Source: Ruminococcus sp.
GTDB taxonomy: Bacteria; Bacillota; Clostridia; Oscillospirales; Ruminococcaceae
DNA: 41,907 nucleotides
Assembly (NCBI GenBank): GCA_021200215.1
Contig: JAJQGV010000105.1
Location: 1-41,907, forward strand
Reading direction: 5' to 3'
Positions 1 to 7,939 of this stretch are shown here, in pieces. The position numbers and the translations under genes were made by a program. The notes beneath the pieces are model-generated. The model did no database searches. It saw nothing but the letters and a program-made list of their open reading frames with translations, and had not been told where the DNA came from. The stretch's first letter is position 1, and every line of letters begins with the position of its first letter.

Positions 1-14
1 GTTTTCATAACTAA

Positions 15-968
15 CTATTTTTTTAACTTTTCAAGTGCAGATTTTGTAGTATTATAAATATTTTCAGCAGATAGTCCAAACTCTTTAAGTAAATCTACAG
101 CAGAACCACTATGACCAAACTCATCATTAATACCAATCCTCACTATTGGTACTGGATAGCATTCAGCAACGGTTTCAGCTACTGCCGAGCCTAACCCACC
201 TATAATGCTATGTTCTTCTGCTGTGATAATTAATCCCGTTTCCGATGCACATCTATTGATTAAATCTTTATCTATAGGCTTGATGGTATGAATGTTTACC
301 ACTCTAGCATTGATACCATCTTTTTTGAGCATATCACAAGCTATTAGGCTTTCATTAACCATTAAACCAGTAGCTATTATAGTTACATCGTTACCCTCTC
401 TAAGAGTAACCCCCTTGCCGAGTTCAAACTTGTAAGTTTCCTTATCATTGAATATAGGAGTAGCCAACCTACCGAAACGCATATATACAGGGCCATCATG
501 TAAGATAGCACTTTCAACAGCTTGACGAGTTTCAACGTCATCAGCAGGATTTATTATAACCATATCTGGAATAGTTCTCATAAGAGCAATATCTTCATTG
601 CATTGGTGAGTAGCACCATCTTCACCTACGGATATACCCGCATGAGTAGCACCAATCTTAACGTTAGTATGTGGATATCCTATAGAGTTTCTAACGATTT
701 CAAAAGCTCTACCAGCGGCGAACATTGCAAAAGTACTAGCGAATGGAATAAATCCACAAGTTGATAACCCACTAGCAACGCCCATCATGTTAGCCTCAGC
801 TATACCACAATCGAAGAATCTACTTGGATACTTTTTCTTAAATATGCCTGTTTTAGTAGCGGCTGCAAGGTCAGCATCTAGCACTACAAGGTTTGGATAT
901 TTTTCGGCAAGTTCAGTTAAAGCCTCGCCATAGCTTTCTCTAGTAGCCTTTTTAATTACATCTGCCAT
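15..968 (-). CDS. Transketolase, C-terminal subunit
   Basis: This is the pyrimidine-binding and C-terminal half of a split transketolase, which moves two-carbon ketol units in the non-oxidative pentose phosphate pathway in the cytoplasm. The thiamine-activating glutamate lies in GIAEAN at about residue 58, and the GATHAGISVGEDG loop (about 106-118) is typical of transketolase family proteins. The 317-residue length is normal for the C-terminal polypeptide of the two-gene form. It starts four bases after the stop of the N-terminal subunit gene, so the two should be translated together and form one enzyme. A 1-deoxyxylulose-5-phosphate synthase is less likely because that enzyme is usually a single chain. 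The protein appears complete. Confidence 0.95.
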   Translation of the reverse strand: MADVIKKATRESYGEALTELAEKYPNLVVLDADLAAATKTGIFKKKYPSRFFDCGIAEANMMGVASGLSTCGFIPFASTFAMFAAGRAFEIVRNSIGYPHTNVKIGATHAGISVGEDGATHQCNEDIALMRTIPDMVIINPADDVETRQAVESAILHDGPVYMRFGRLATPIFNDKETYKFELGKGVTLREGNDVTIIATGLMVNESLIACDMLKKDGINARVVNIHTIKPIDKDLINRCASETGLIITAEEHSIIGGLGSAVAETVAECYPVPIVRIGINDEFGHSGSAVDLLKEFGLSAENIYNTTKSALEKLKK

Positions 969-972
969 GATT

Positions 973-1812
973 TTAACCCTCCAATGCTTGTAGTTGTGAT
1001 TTTAGTTCAGCCATAGCTATATCGTACTCATCTTTGTTAGGAGCTTTTCCATGCCAACCTACTTGATTTTCCATAAATGATACACCTTTGCCCTTAACAC
1101 TCTTTTGAATTATTGCTACTGGTTGACCTATTATAGTTTCAGCCTCATTAAAAGCACTTTCTATACTATCGAAATCGTGAGCGTCCATAGTAATAACGTG
1201 CCAACCAAAAGCCTTAAACTTATCTGGAATAGGTTCAGGGGACATAACGTCAGTGATTTTGCCATCTATCTGTAGACCGTTATTATCCACTATGGCTATA
1301 AGATTATCTAGCTTGTAGTGACTTGCGAACATACTAGCTTCCCAAACTTGACCCTCTTGAATCTCTCCATCGCCTAGGATAGTATATATTTTATATGATG
1401 CCTCTTTTAACTTTCCAGCCAATGCCATGCCACAAGCTACAGATATTCCTTGTCCTAATGAACCACTGCTCATATCCACACCCTCGATATTTATACATGG
1501 GTGTCCTTGTAGTTTAGCTCCAATGTGTCTTAAAGATTTCAATTCATCTTCAGGAAAGAAACCTCTTTGAGCTAGTACGGAATATAATGCAGGTGCAGTA
1601 TGTCCTTTAGATAGTACTAATCTATCTCTATCTTCCATATCTGGATTTTTAGGGTCTACGTGCATCTTAGCGAAGTATAGGTAAGTTAATAGGTCAGAAA
1701 TAGATAGTGAACCTCCTGGGTGACCCGATTTTGCGTTATAAGTACCCTCAATAACGCCCATTCTAACCTTACAAGCAATGGCTTGTAATTTTTTCTTAAT
1801 AGCGATATCCAT
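973..1812 (-). CDS. Transketolase, N-terminal subunit
   Basis: This is the thiamine-diphosphate-binding half of the split transketolase. The GHPGGSLS segment (His31) and the metal/diphosphate motif beginning with GDG at 147-149 and ending at Asn178 are both present. The 279-residue length fits the N-terminal polypeptide of two-gene transketolases. It is the first gene of a two-gene operon. The ATG has an AAAGGAG ribosome binding site about ten bases upstream. The mRNA leader in front of it, from a clear promoter near 2000, is about 160 bases long and is mostly one folded element, described separately, which could affect expression. Confidence 0.95.
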   Translation of the reverse strand: MDIAIKKKLQAIACKVRMGVIEGTYNAKSGHPGGSLSISDLLTYLYFAKMHVDPKNPDMEDRDRLVLSKGHTAPALYSVLAQRGFFPEDELKSLRHIGAKLQGHPCINIEGVDMSSGSLGQGISVACGMALAGKLKEASYKIYTILGDGEIQEGQVWEASMFASHYKLDNLIAIVDNNGLQIDGKITDVMSPEPIPDKFKAFGWHVITMDAHDFDSIESAFNEAETIIGQPVAIIQKSVKGKGVSFMENQVGWHGKAPNKDEYDIAMAELKSQLQALEG

Positions 1813-1840
1813 AAAAAGATAATCTCCTTTATATTCATAA

Positions 1841-1954
1841 TGTGTGAACTGCCCACCAATGGGCTTCCCGTTTTAAGACTTCCTCGGTCTTGACAGGCTT
1901 AAATTTGGGTGAGTTCATGCCCTATAGTCAACTCACACGTCCGAATGGGACGTG
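1841..1954 (-). ncRNA. Structured leader of the transketolase operon, resembling an IS200/IS605 right end (omega-RNA-like)
   Basis: Seen directly: read on the minus strand, this segment contains a perfect 7-bp hairpin (1936-1942 with 1948-1954), a 5-bp hairpin GTCTT-type stem (1875-1879 with 1887-1891) and a 5-bp GCCCA/TGGGC hairpin (1851-1855 with 1860-1864). The outer segments GTGTGA (1842-1847) and TCACAC (1933-1938) are complementary. It fills the transcript between the promoter and the ribosome binding site of the transketolase genes. From memory, the order 'GGAAGCCCA-hairpin-TGGGCAGTTCAC' is like the 3' end of TnpB-associated IS200/IS605 elements and their guide RNAs. No tnpA or tnpB is present, so it would be a solo remnant or a co-opted leader. 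It could instead be an undescribed cis-regulatory RNA. Confidence 0.5.
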
Positions 1955-1976
1955 ATATAGTAAATACTTTAACCAT

Positions 1977-2005
1977 AGTATAACATAATAGGGTTGGATT
2001 GTCAA
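1977..2005 (-). promoter_or_regulatory. Sigma-A promoter of the transketolase operon
   Basis: On the minus strand a consensus TTGACA (2000-2005) and TATACT (1977-1982) are separated by 17 bases. Transcription would begin near 1970, directly before the folded leader, so the leader is part of the transketolase mRNA. Confidence 0.8.
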
Positions 2006-2010
2006 TAATA

Positions 2011-2041
2011 TTAAAAAAAAGGAACACTCTTAGAGCGTTCC
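2011..2041 (-). terminator. Intrinsic terminator of the Pro/His-rich peptide gene
   Basis: A nine-pair hairpin with a three-base loop (2021-2041) is followed on the minus strand by eight T residues. The single non-Watson-Crick position is a G-U wobble only when read as minus-strand RNA, which supports this orientation. It separates the peptide gene from the transketolase promoter. Confidence 0.85.
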
Positions 2042-2048
2042 CTATTTG

Positions 2049-2270
2049 CTATAATATCAAGGTAGTTAATATTGCACCAATCATTAGAGTGGTTAGACAA
2101 CCACAACCACCATGTCTAGGAGGTGGAGGTGGCATCATGGGATTTCTATGTGGTTGGTGTGGTCTAGGTGGTGGTGGTGGATTATGATGGTGTGGTGGCG
2201 GAGGTGGTGTCATAGGATTTCTATGTGGTTGATGTGGTCTAGGTGGCGGTGGATTGTGTCTCATAGGCAT
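2049..2270 (-). CDS. Small Pro/His-rich protein with a C-terminal hydrophobic segment
   Basis: I do not recognise a characterised family. The 73-residue product is a Pro, His, Asn and Arg-rich chain with two near-identical 25-residue blocks (PPPPRPHQPHRNPM then a PPPPP run). It continues through a short Gly-Cys motif (HGGCGC, about 54-59) to a hydrophobic tail of about 14 residues that could insert in a membrane or be lipid-modified. It is probably a real gene: it has its own -35/-10, an AAGGAGTG ribosome binding site eight bases before ATG, and a terminator at its end. The histidines could bind metal, but that is speculation. Low sequence complexity makes homology hard to judge. Confidence 0.7.
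   Translation of the reverse strand: MPMRHNPPPPRPHQPHRNPMTPPPPPHHHNPPPPPRPHQPHRNPMMPPPPPRHGGCGCLTTLMIGAILTTLIL
2126..2257. repeat. 75-bp tandem repeat within the Pro/His-rich gene
   Basis: Two adjacent copies, starting at 2126 and 2201, are about 85-90% identical by eye. The second lacks three bases of the GGT-type microsatellite. They code for the duplicated 25-residue block, and the period is a multiple of three, so copy-number change would keep the frame. Confidence 0.85.
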
Positions 2271-2352
2271 ATAAAATCACTCCTTGCATTCAATGTTTTA
2301 TCAAGGGGAATAATCTTCCACCATGATATTTCATGATTTTTACTGTAATTAG

Positions 2353-2382
2353 ATTATAACACTATCTATATAATATTGTCAA
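2353..2382 (-). promoter_or_regulatory. Sigma-A promoter of the Pro/His-rich gene
   Basis: Minus-strand TTGACA (2377-2382) and TATAAT (2353-2358), both perfect, are separated by 18 bases. The implied leader is about 75 bases long. Confidence 0.75.
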
Positions 2383-2402
2383 TCGATTTTTTTAAAAATC
2401 TC

Positions 2403-2431
2403 TTGCTTTTTCTATGAATATGGGTTACAAT
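2403..2431 (+). promoter_or_regulatory. Promoter of the protease-scpAB cluster
   Basis: TTGCTT (2403-2408) and TACAAT (2426-2431) are separated by 17 bases. The -10 lies immediately before the first possible ATG of the next gene (2435), so that codon cannot be the start; the ATG at 2474 must be. Confidence 0.6.
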
Positions 2432-2473
2432 TAAATGATACAGATTATTATAAAAGAAGGAGATAGTTTTGTT

Positions 2474-3112
2474 ATGAGTAGTGTAATCTCAAAGTATTTG
2501 ATTCACGCATTAGTGTTGTTTACGGCTTTCCCGATACATGAGTTTGCTCATGGATATGCAGCGTACAAGCTAGGCGATAATACCGCTAAATATAAGGGCA
2601 GGTTGACTATAAATCCATTTGCTCATTTAGACTTATGGGGAACTTTAATGATGCTATTCGTTGGATTCGGGTGGGCTAAACCTGTACCAATCAATCCAAA
2701 TAACTTTAAAAATAGAAAGTTGGGTATGGCGCTTACTGCCTTAGCGGGGCCAGTATCTAACTTGATTATGGCTTTCTTAGCTATGATAATCTATAAATTG
2801 ATATACTTCCATGCTACTTATAGCGAGATTATGGTAAATATATTCTATGTGTTTGGCTATATAGTATCATTGAATATAGGTTTAGCGATATTCAATCTGT
2901 TGCCTATACCCCCTTTAGATGGCTCTAGGATATTTAGCATCTTTCTAAAGGAAGAAACCTACTTCAACATTATGCGTTACGAACAGATAATATTTTTAGT
3001 GTTAATAGTAGTTATGAATATAGGCATCTTAGATGCTCCTATATCTGCTTTACAGACTGGTGCTTTAAAGATTATGGATATTTTAACCTTCTTTGTGGGT
3101 AGGTTATATTAA
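2474..3112 (+). CDS. Site-2 protease family (M50) membrane metalloprotease
   Basis: This is a polytopic intramembrane zinc metalloprotease. The zinc-binding HEFAH motif lies in the first membrane segment (residues 22-26), and the second zinc-ligand motif appears near the C-terminal third as LLPIPPLDG. At about 212 residues it is a minimal form without a PDZ domain, like the M50 proteins found next to scpA in many Clostridia rather than RseP or SpoIVFB. The ATG at 2474 was chosen because an AGAAGGAG site lies eleven bases before it and because the promoter overlaps the more upstream ATG. Its stop codon overlaps the scpA start (TAATG), indicating translational coupling. The substrate is unknown. 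Confidence 0.9.
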   Translation: MSSVISKYLIHALVLFTAFPIHEFAHGYAAYKLGDNTAKYKGRLTINPFAHLDLWGTLMMLFVGFGWAKPVPINPNNFKNRKLGMALTALAGPVSNLIMAFLAMIIYKLIYFHATYSEIMVNIFYVFGYIVSLNIGLAIFNLLPIPPLDGSRIFSIFLKEETYFNIMRYEQIIFLVLIVVMNIGILDAPISALQTGALKIMDILTFFVGRLY

Positions 3113-3846
3113 TGGAAAGATTATCATTTAAGTTAGAAGTTTTTGAAGGCCCTCTTGATTTAATGCTAAGCTTGATTAATAAGCATAGGTTGAACATCAA
3201 CGATATTGAGATATCTAAACTGTTAGAACAGTATATTTCATATCTAAATGATTGTCAGTCACATGACTTAGAACTCGCTGGAGAGTTCTTAGATATGGCA
3301 TCTAGGTTGATATATATAAAAACAGTATCGTTATTACCAAACTCTCAAGAGGCAGAAAGGGTTAAGAAAGAGTTAGAGGGTACTCTTATTGAGTACTCTT
3401 TGTGTAAACAAGCTACCGAAACTTTGAAAGAACTGTTCTGCGGAGATAAAATATTTTCACATAGACGTATCGTTGAAAGTAAAGTTGATAATACTTATAA
3501 CATAGTACACTCCCCAGACGTTCTATTGAATGCATATATGAACATTGGTTTAAAACGATTAAAGAGAGTCAAACCAGTAATAACTCAAGATAGGTTTCAA
3601 GTTATAGTTAAGCATAAGATGTATCCTATAGAGATAAAGGTTGTATCTGTATTGAGGACTATGTATAAGTATGGTAAGGCTAAACTATCGGATTTGTTAG
3701 ACGGCATAGATGACCGCTCTGAGAGGGTTGCACTGTTCTTGGCAGTTTTAGAACTTACTAAATCGGGTAGGCTGTTAATTAGTGATGACTCTGAAGAGAT
3801 ATCTTTTACTGGTAGAAAGCAAAGAAACTCTAAGAGTATGAATTAG
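3112..3846 (+). CDS. scpA: Segregation and condensation protein A
   Basis: ScpA is the kleisin of the Smc-ScpA-ScpB condensin, which compacts and separates newly replicated chromosomes. The start matches the family closely (FKLEVFEGPLDLMLSLI), followed by the DIEISKLLEQYI segment; a winged-helix C-terminal domain with VALFLAVLELTKSGR lies near the end. The length of 244 residues is normal. The gene starts within the stop codon of the protease gene and precedes scpB by 44 bases, the usual order for this pair. Confidence 0.95.
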   Translation: MERLSFKLEVFEGPLDLMLSLINKHRLNINDIEISKLLEQYISYLNDCQSHDLELAGEFLDMASRLIYIKTVSLLPNSQEAERVKKELEGTLIEYSLCKQATETLKELFCGDKIFSHRRIVESKVDNTYNIVHSPDVLLNAYMNIGLKRLKRVKPVITQDRFQVIVKHKMYPIEIKVVSVLRTMYKYGKAKLSDLLDGIDDRSERVALFLAVLELTKSGRLLISDDSEEISFTGRKQRNSKSMN

Positions 3847-3890
3847 TAAGTATATAGAAATCTATTTTGTTGTAAAAGGGTGATTTATTA

Positions 3891-4448
3891 GTGGAAGAAA
3901 GATTGGCTAGAATAGAAGCTGTACTATTTGCATTTGGTGAGCCTTTAGAAGAAAAGAAACTATCTCAAGCTACAGAGATTCCTTTAAAGGAGATTTCTAT
4001 ACTAATACTAGAACTTAATGATAGGTACAAACAGTTGGGTTCTGCCTTGAAGATAGAACGTTTAGGCGAATGTTATCAGATGGTTACACGTAAGGAGTTT
4101 GCTAAGTATATAAAGAATACTGCCGAGATTAATAGGTCAGCAACATTGTCACCATCTGCTATGGAAACTTTAACTATAATTGCGTATAATCAGCCAGTTA
4201 CTAAGAGTTTCGTTGAAAGTATTCGTGGAATAGATAGTTCTCATGTTATAAGTAAACTTGTAGAGAAAGGTTTAATAATCGAGGCAGAAAGGTTAGACGT
4301 CCCAGGAAGACCTATAGCTTATGTAACTACTCCGATATTTTTAAGGTGTTTCGGTCTAAACGATATCTCTGAGTTGCCACCTTTACCACATCATGTTGAA
4401 AAGTTAGCAGATGAACCAGAAGATATTCCATTGAATCTGAACTATTAG
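3891..4448 (+). CDS. scpB: Segregation and condensation protein B
   Basis: ScpB dimers bind ScpA in the bacterial condensin. The product has the two winged-helix domains of the family, with the start EERLARIEAVLFAFGEPL and the conserved SATLSPSAMETLTIIAYNQP and RGIDSS...L segments around residues 84-120. The length of 185 residues is normal. The start is a GTG preceded by AAAAGGGTG. The next gene follows after 14 bases, so scpB is in the middle of an operon. Confidence 0.95.
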   Translation: MEERLARIEAVLFAFGEPLEEKKLSQATEIPLKEISILILELNDRYKQLGSALKIERLGECYQMVTRKEFAKYIKNTAEINRSATLSPSAMETLTIIAYNQPVTKSFVESIRGIDSSHVISKLVEKGLIIEAERLDVPGRPIAYVTTPIFLRCFGLNDISELPPLPHHVEKLADEPEDIPLNLNY

Positions 4449-4462
4449 AAAGGGGAATCCCT

Positions 4463-5131
4463 TTGATAATACTTATTGTAATATTGATATTCTTAGGTCT
4501 AATACTCTACTTGCCCGTATGTATCGATGTTAAGTATATTGGGGGAGTGTTTAGTTACAAAGTTTCTTATGCTTTTATTAAATTCTATCCTAAACCTGTT
4601 AAAAAGGTTAAGCGTAGAAAGGTTAAATCTAAGAAGAAAAGTCTAAACGTAAAAGAATCTAAACAGAAAAAGGTTGCTAAAGAATCATCTAAGAGTGATA
4701 CTAAAATGGAAAAGTCTAAAGAGGGAATACTTAAAAGTAATCTGCCAATAGACAGCGATTCCAATGCCTTAGATACGCTTAATCTATTGTTAGATATATT
4801 TAAGGCTATAAAAGAAAAGTTGGGCGATTTTATCACTAGTGTTAAAATCACCAACCTATATATAAACTTTCAGGTCGCAGATATTGATGCTTTCGATTGT
4901 GCTTTAAAGTTTGGAAAGTTAAATATAGTATTAGGAAATATATTAGGCTTTCTACAACGAAATTTTAAAGTTAAAAAGAAGAGCATTAACATTCAACCAA
5001 AATATAACTCTCATGACAGTCTATACGATATCTCTTTTAAGATTAAACTGGGTTTAGGCAAGGGTTTAACAAAGATTTTAATTATGATATTTAAAGTTTT
5101 ACCTATACTTAAAGAAAATGACAAAATTTAA
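4463..5131 (+). CDS. DUF2953 domain membrane protein
   Basis: This gene encodes a 222-residue protein with an N-terminal hydrophobic helix (about residues 1-17). A strongly basic Lys/Ser-rich linker follows (about 45-95), then a C-terminal domain with repeated alternating hydrophobic segments ending in an Ile/Leu-rich stretch. This pattern and the position between scpB and gerW match the DUF2953 proteins conserved there in Clostridia; their molecular role is unknown. The start is a TTG eight bases after an AAAGGGGA site and comes 14 bases after the scpB stop. The lysine-rich linker is unusually long and suggests contact with nucleic acid or anionic lipids, which is inference. Confidence 0.75.
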   Translation: MIILIVILIFLGLILYLPVCIDVKYIGGVFSYKVSYAFIKFYPKPVKKVKRRKVKSKKKSLNVKESKQKKVAKESSKSDTKMEKSKEGILKSNLPIDSDSNALDTLNLLLDIFKAIKEKLGDFITSVKITNLYINFQVADIDAFDCALKFGKLNIVLGNILGFLQRNFKVKKKSINIQPKYNSHDSLYDISFKIKLGLGKGLTKILIMIFKVLPILKENDKI

Positions 5132-5136
5132 TATAA

Positions 5137-5300
5137 TTAGCAAAAATTCCTCTACCTTTACAGGTGGTGGAACAAATTGCTAAATAGAAACTTAATGACA
5201 GTGGTGGACGGAGAAAAATCGGTATCCCCTGCTGACATGAAGTCAATTTATGCATATTGAGTATGTATGTCGCACTCAGTTAATTATTGAGCGTGGACTG
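5137..5300 (+). ncRNA. Candidate structured leader RNA upstream of gerW
   Basis: Four successive stems can be read in the 203-base gap. First is a long hairpin (TTAGCAA 5137-5143 with TTGCTAA 5177-5183, enclosing 5147-5156 with 5163-5172). The second stem pairs 5199-5208 with 5225-5234 at nine of ten positions. The third pairs 5250-5257 with 5261-5268. The fourth pairs 5271-5278 with 5288-5295 at seven of eight positions. The short words CAGT (5199) and ACTG (5297) could also close the set. No run of T follows any stem, so this is not simply a terminator. I cannot match it to a named riboswitch or RNA family. Confidence 0.5.
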
Positions 5301-5334
5301 AAACAATATTATTTTATCTAAAGGAGTTTTTACT

Positions 5335-5775
5335 ATGTTAAAAGATATTATGGGAATAACCTTACAGAAGATTAAAGAAATGGTAGATGCTGATACCGTT
5401 ATAGGCAATCCTATAGATACTCAAGATGGTACTACAGTAATACCTATATCTAAGATATCATATGGTTTTGCATCTGGTGGTTCGGATTTGCCTAAAAAAA
5501 CTGAAAAGGTAGACCTCTTTGCAGGTGGTTCAGGTGGTGGAGTATCTGTACAACCTCTTGGATTCTTAGTAATCTCACCTAATGGTAACGTTAAACTTCT
5601 TGAGATGACCGTAAATGCATCTAAAGAGAACGCTATAGTTAGCAAGATTCCTGACCTTGTAGACAAGATTGCAGACCTATTTAAAAAGGATTCTAAAGAA
5701 GATACTAAAACATCTAGTAACGTAAAGGAATCTAAGCAAGGTGAAAATGACTCAAATAGCGATGTTGAAGAGTAA
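5335..5775 (+). CDS. gerW: GerW family sporulation protein (YtfJ)
   Basis: GerW (YtfJ) is a sporulation protein needed for proper spore germination in Bacillus. The 146-residue product has the family core: VIGNPI, GTTVIPISKISYGFASGG, then a Gly-rich FAGGSGGGVSVQPLGFLVI block around residues 62-81. A Lys/Ser/Asp-rich acidic tail follows. The ribosome binding site AAAGGAG lies eleven bases before ATG. It lies between the DUF2953 gene and a D-Ala-D-Ala carboxypeptidase, a common Clostridia order, and is preceded by a folded leader. Confidence 0.93.
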   Translation: MLKDIMGITLQKIKEMVDADTVIGNPIDTQDGTTVIPISKISYGFASGGSDLPKKTEKVDLFAGGSGGGVSVQPLGFLVISPNGNVKLLEMTVNASKENAIVSKIPDLVDKIADLFKKDSKEDTKTSSNVKESKQGENDSNSDVEE

Positions 5776-5833
5776 TCTAATATGAATATTAATAGCAATC
5801 CTAACATAGATTTATCTTATAGAGGTGATTGCT

Positions 5834-6958
5834 TTGCTTAAGAGGTTAGTTTGTATAGTAGTATCTTGTATCTTAACGGTTATTTCCATCAACGATTTAC
5901 AGGTCAATGCTTTAGATGTATCTGCTAAGGCTTGCATTATGATAGAAGCCGTTACGGGAAACATCATATATGAGAAAAATTCTCACGATGAGTTACCTAT
6001 GGCTAGTACTACTAAGATTATGACCACCATACTATCACTTGAAAGTGGCGACCTTGATACTCAATTTACCGTCGACAGCGATGCTATTAAGGTTGAAGGC
6101 TCATCTATGGGACTCGTAGAGGGTGATATAGTTACTAAACGTGCATTATGTTATGGCATGATGTTACCATCTGGTAACGATAGTGCTAACGCTACCGCTA
6201 TAAAGTTAGCAGGTTCTTTTGAAAACTTTGCTACCATGATGAACGATAAGGCTAAAGAGATAGGTATGGAAGATACTCTGTTCGTAACACCATCGGGATT
6301 AGATGAGGGCGGACATCATTCAACTGCTTACGATATGGCTCTATTGACTAGGTATGCTTTAAAGAATTCCGACTTTAGAGAAATCTGTGGTTCTGCAACG
6401 GCTCAAGTCAACTTTGGAAATCCTCCATATGATAGGTGGCTTAAGAACTCTAATAAACTTCTCAATATGTACGAGGGTGTAATAGGTGTAAAGACTGGTT
6501 TTACCGATGATGCAGGTAGATGCCTAGTATCGGCTTGTGAACGTAATGGAGTTACTCTTATTGTAGTTACATTGAACGCTCCAAACGATTGGGAAGACCA
6601 TATGTCATTATATGATTATGGATTCTCTCAAGTAAGTATGCAATCTCCTACAAATGAGAACTTTAGCGTGAACGTTGTAGGTGGTAAAAAAGATACAATA
6701 TCCCTTGAACGTTCAACCGAGATTCAACTACCTAATGTTACTGGATATACTGCTGATTACAAGACTAAAGTATATCTAAATGGGTTTGAGTATGCTCCCA
6801 TAGAAGCAGGTGAAACTTTGGGGTATGTAGAATACTCCTTAGATGGCGAAGTTGTAGCTACTTCCGATTTAGTATCGAGTGAGGCTGTCTTAGAAGATAC
6901 TTCTCCAATAGAACTATCATTTAAGGAAAAGCTTTTAAAGTTTATATATCAATTTTAA
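5834..6958 (+). CDS. D-alanyl-D-alanine carboxypeptidase (S11, DacF/DacB type)
   Basis: This is a secreted low-molecular-mass penicillin-binding protein that trims the terminal D-alanine from peptidoglycan stem peptides. From the chosen start, residues 1-26 form a signal peptide. The catalytic motifs are all present: STTK (Ser58, Lys61), SGN (113-115) and KTG at about 218. A C-terminal beta-rich domain and an amphipathic end (ELSFKEKLLKFIYQF), typical of membrane-anchored DacA/DacF proteins, follow. An upstream in-frame GTG at 5825 lies inside the AGAGGTGAT ribosome binding site, so the TTG at 5834 is the better start. The position next to gerW hints at a sporulation role, but the family also acts in vegetative cells. 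Confidence 0.92.
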   Translation: MLKRLVCIVVSCILTVISINDLQVNALDVSAKACIMIEAVTGNIIYEKNSHDELPMASTTKIMTTILSLESGDLDTQFTVDSDAIKVEGSSMGLVEGDIVTKRALCYGMMLPSGNDSANATAIKLAGSFENFATMMNDKAKEIGMEDTLFVTPSGLDEGGHHSTAYDMALLTRYALKNSDFREICGSATAQVNFGNPPYDRWLKNSNKLLNMYEGVIGVKTGFTDDAGRCLVSACERNGVTLIVVTLNAPNDWEDHMSLYDYGFSQVSMQSPTNENFSVNVVGGKKDTISLERSTEIQLPNVTGYTADYKTKVYLNGFEYAPIEAGETLGYVEYSLDGEVVATSDLVSSEAVLEDTSPIELSFKEKLLKFIYQF

Positions 6959-6981
6959 TTTATATGGTTCATGTATTTATT

Positions 6982-7006
6982 AGGGAACGCTCTTGTGGGC
7001 GTCCCT
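6982..7006. terminator. Probable terminator hairpin after the carboxypeptidase gene
   Basis: AGGGAACGC pairs with GCGTCCCT around an eight-base loop with one bulged A. There is no good T-run on the plus side, so termination strength is uncertain. Confidence 0.5.
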
Positions 7007-7071
7007 AATATAGTAGTTAAACGTATTATATAGTATGGACAAGTTTTATCGAAAAGAAAGGATTTTACATT

Positions 7072-7797
7072 ATGGATAGAATACAGAAGATTATTGCCGA
7101 TGCGGGATACTGCTCTCGACGTAAGGCAGAAGAACTAATCGCTCAAGGCAGAGTTAAGGTGAACGGCAGACCTATAAAGTTAGGTGATAAAGCATCACCT
7201 AAAGATGCTATCTCTATAGATGGCGAAAGGTTATACATTCCTAAAAAGAAGAATAAAATATACATTATGATGAATAAACCTCGTGGATACGTTACTACAG
7301 TATCGGACGAGTTGGGCAGAAAGTCTGTTATGGAACTCTTAGATGGTGTGGAAGAAAGAGTATATCCAGTGGGTAGGCTAGATAAAAATACTGAGGGATT
7401 GCTCCTATTTACTAACGATGGCAACTTTTCTAATGATATCATGCACCCTAGCAGACATATCTCTAAAACTTATAGAGTTACTGTACGTCCAAATATTACA
7501 GAAGAACAGTTAGTACAGCTATCTACGGGAATAGATTTAGACGGTAAAAAGACTCTTCCAGCTACGGTTACAGTAGTTACTAAGCAAGAAAATAGGGTAG
7601 TACTACTTATGACTATCAAAGAGGGCAGAAACCGTCAAATTAGAAGAATGTGTGAGGCTGTAGGTTTAGAAGTCGCTCGTTTAAGACGTATAAGTATTGG
7701 CCCTTTAAAGTTAGGTATGCTTAAATCGGGTACTTGGAGAGAACTTAAACCAGATGAACTAAGAGCTATTAGAAATGCTATAGGCAAAGAGGATTAG
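7072..7797 (+). CDS. rluB: 23S rRNA pseudouridine synthase, RluB/RsuA family
   Basis: This enzyme converts a specific uridine in rRNA to pseudouridine. An N-terminal S4 RNA-binding domain covers residues 1-60 (MDRIQKIIADAGYCSRRKAE, then VKVNG). The catalytic aspartate is Asp104 in the GRLDKNTEGLLLFTNDG block, and the family's C-terminal KEGRNRQIRRM motif is intact. The 241-residue length is normal. Position downstream of scpAB, gerW and the carboxypeptidase is the usual Bacillota neighbourhood of RluB (2605-type) rather than the 16S enzyme RsuA, but the exact target nucleotide cannot be read from sequence. Confidence 0.93.
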   Translation: MDRIQKIIADAGYCSRRKAEELIAQGRVKVNGRPIKLGDKASPKDAISIDGERLYIPKKKNKIYIMMNKPRGYVTTVSDELGRKSVMELLDGVEERVYPVGRLDKNTEGLLLFTNDGNFSNDIMHPSRHISKTYRVTVRPNITEEQLVQLSTGIDLDGKKTLPATVTVVTKQENRVVLLMTIKEGRNRQIRRMCEAVGLEVARLRRISIGPLKLGMLKSGTWRELKPDELRAIRNAIGKED

Positions 7798-7910
7798 TAT
7801 CATCTTTTTAAGATATCTATGAGCATATGTTAATATGCCAATCTATGTTTAGGAATCTGTTTAAAAATCTTTGGATAATTAAAAATTTTGTAAACAATAC
7901 GATTTACTAC

Positions 7911-7939
7911 TTGAAAATTTTCTGTAGATGTGATATCAT
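7911..7939 (+). promoter_or_regulatory. Sigma-A promoter of the biotin carboxyltransferase operon
   Basis: TTGAAA (7911-7916) and TATCAT (7934-7939) are 17 bases apart, with TG upstream of the -10. It places transcription near 7946, so the long open frame starting at 7827 is not the true gene start. Confidence 0.65.

Noticed and set aside
1999..2336. Trp/Gly-rich open frames on the plus strand
   Set aside because: They are antisense readings of the Pro/His repeat gene. They have no promoter or ribosome site and overlap the minus-strand terminator and promoter.
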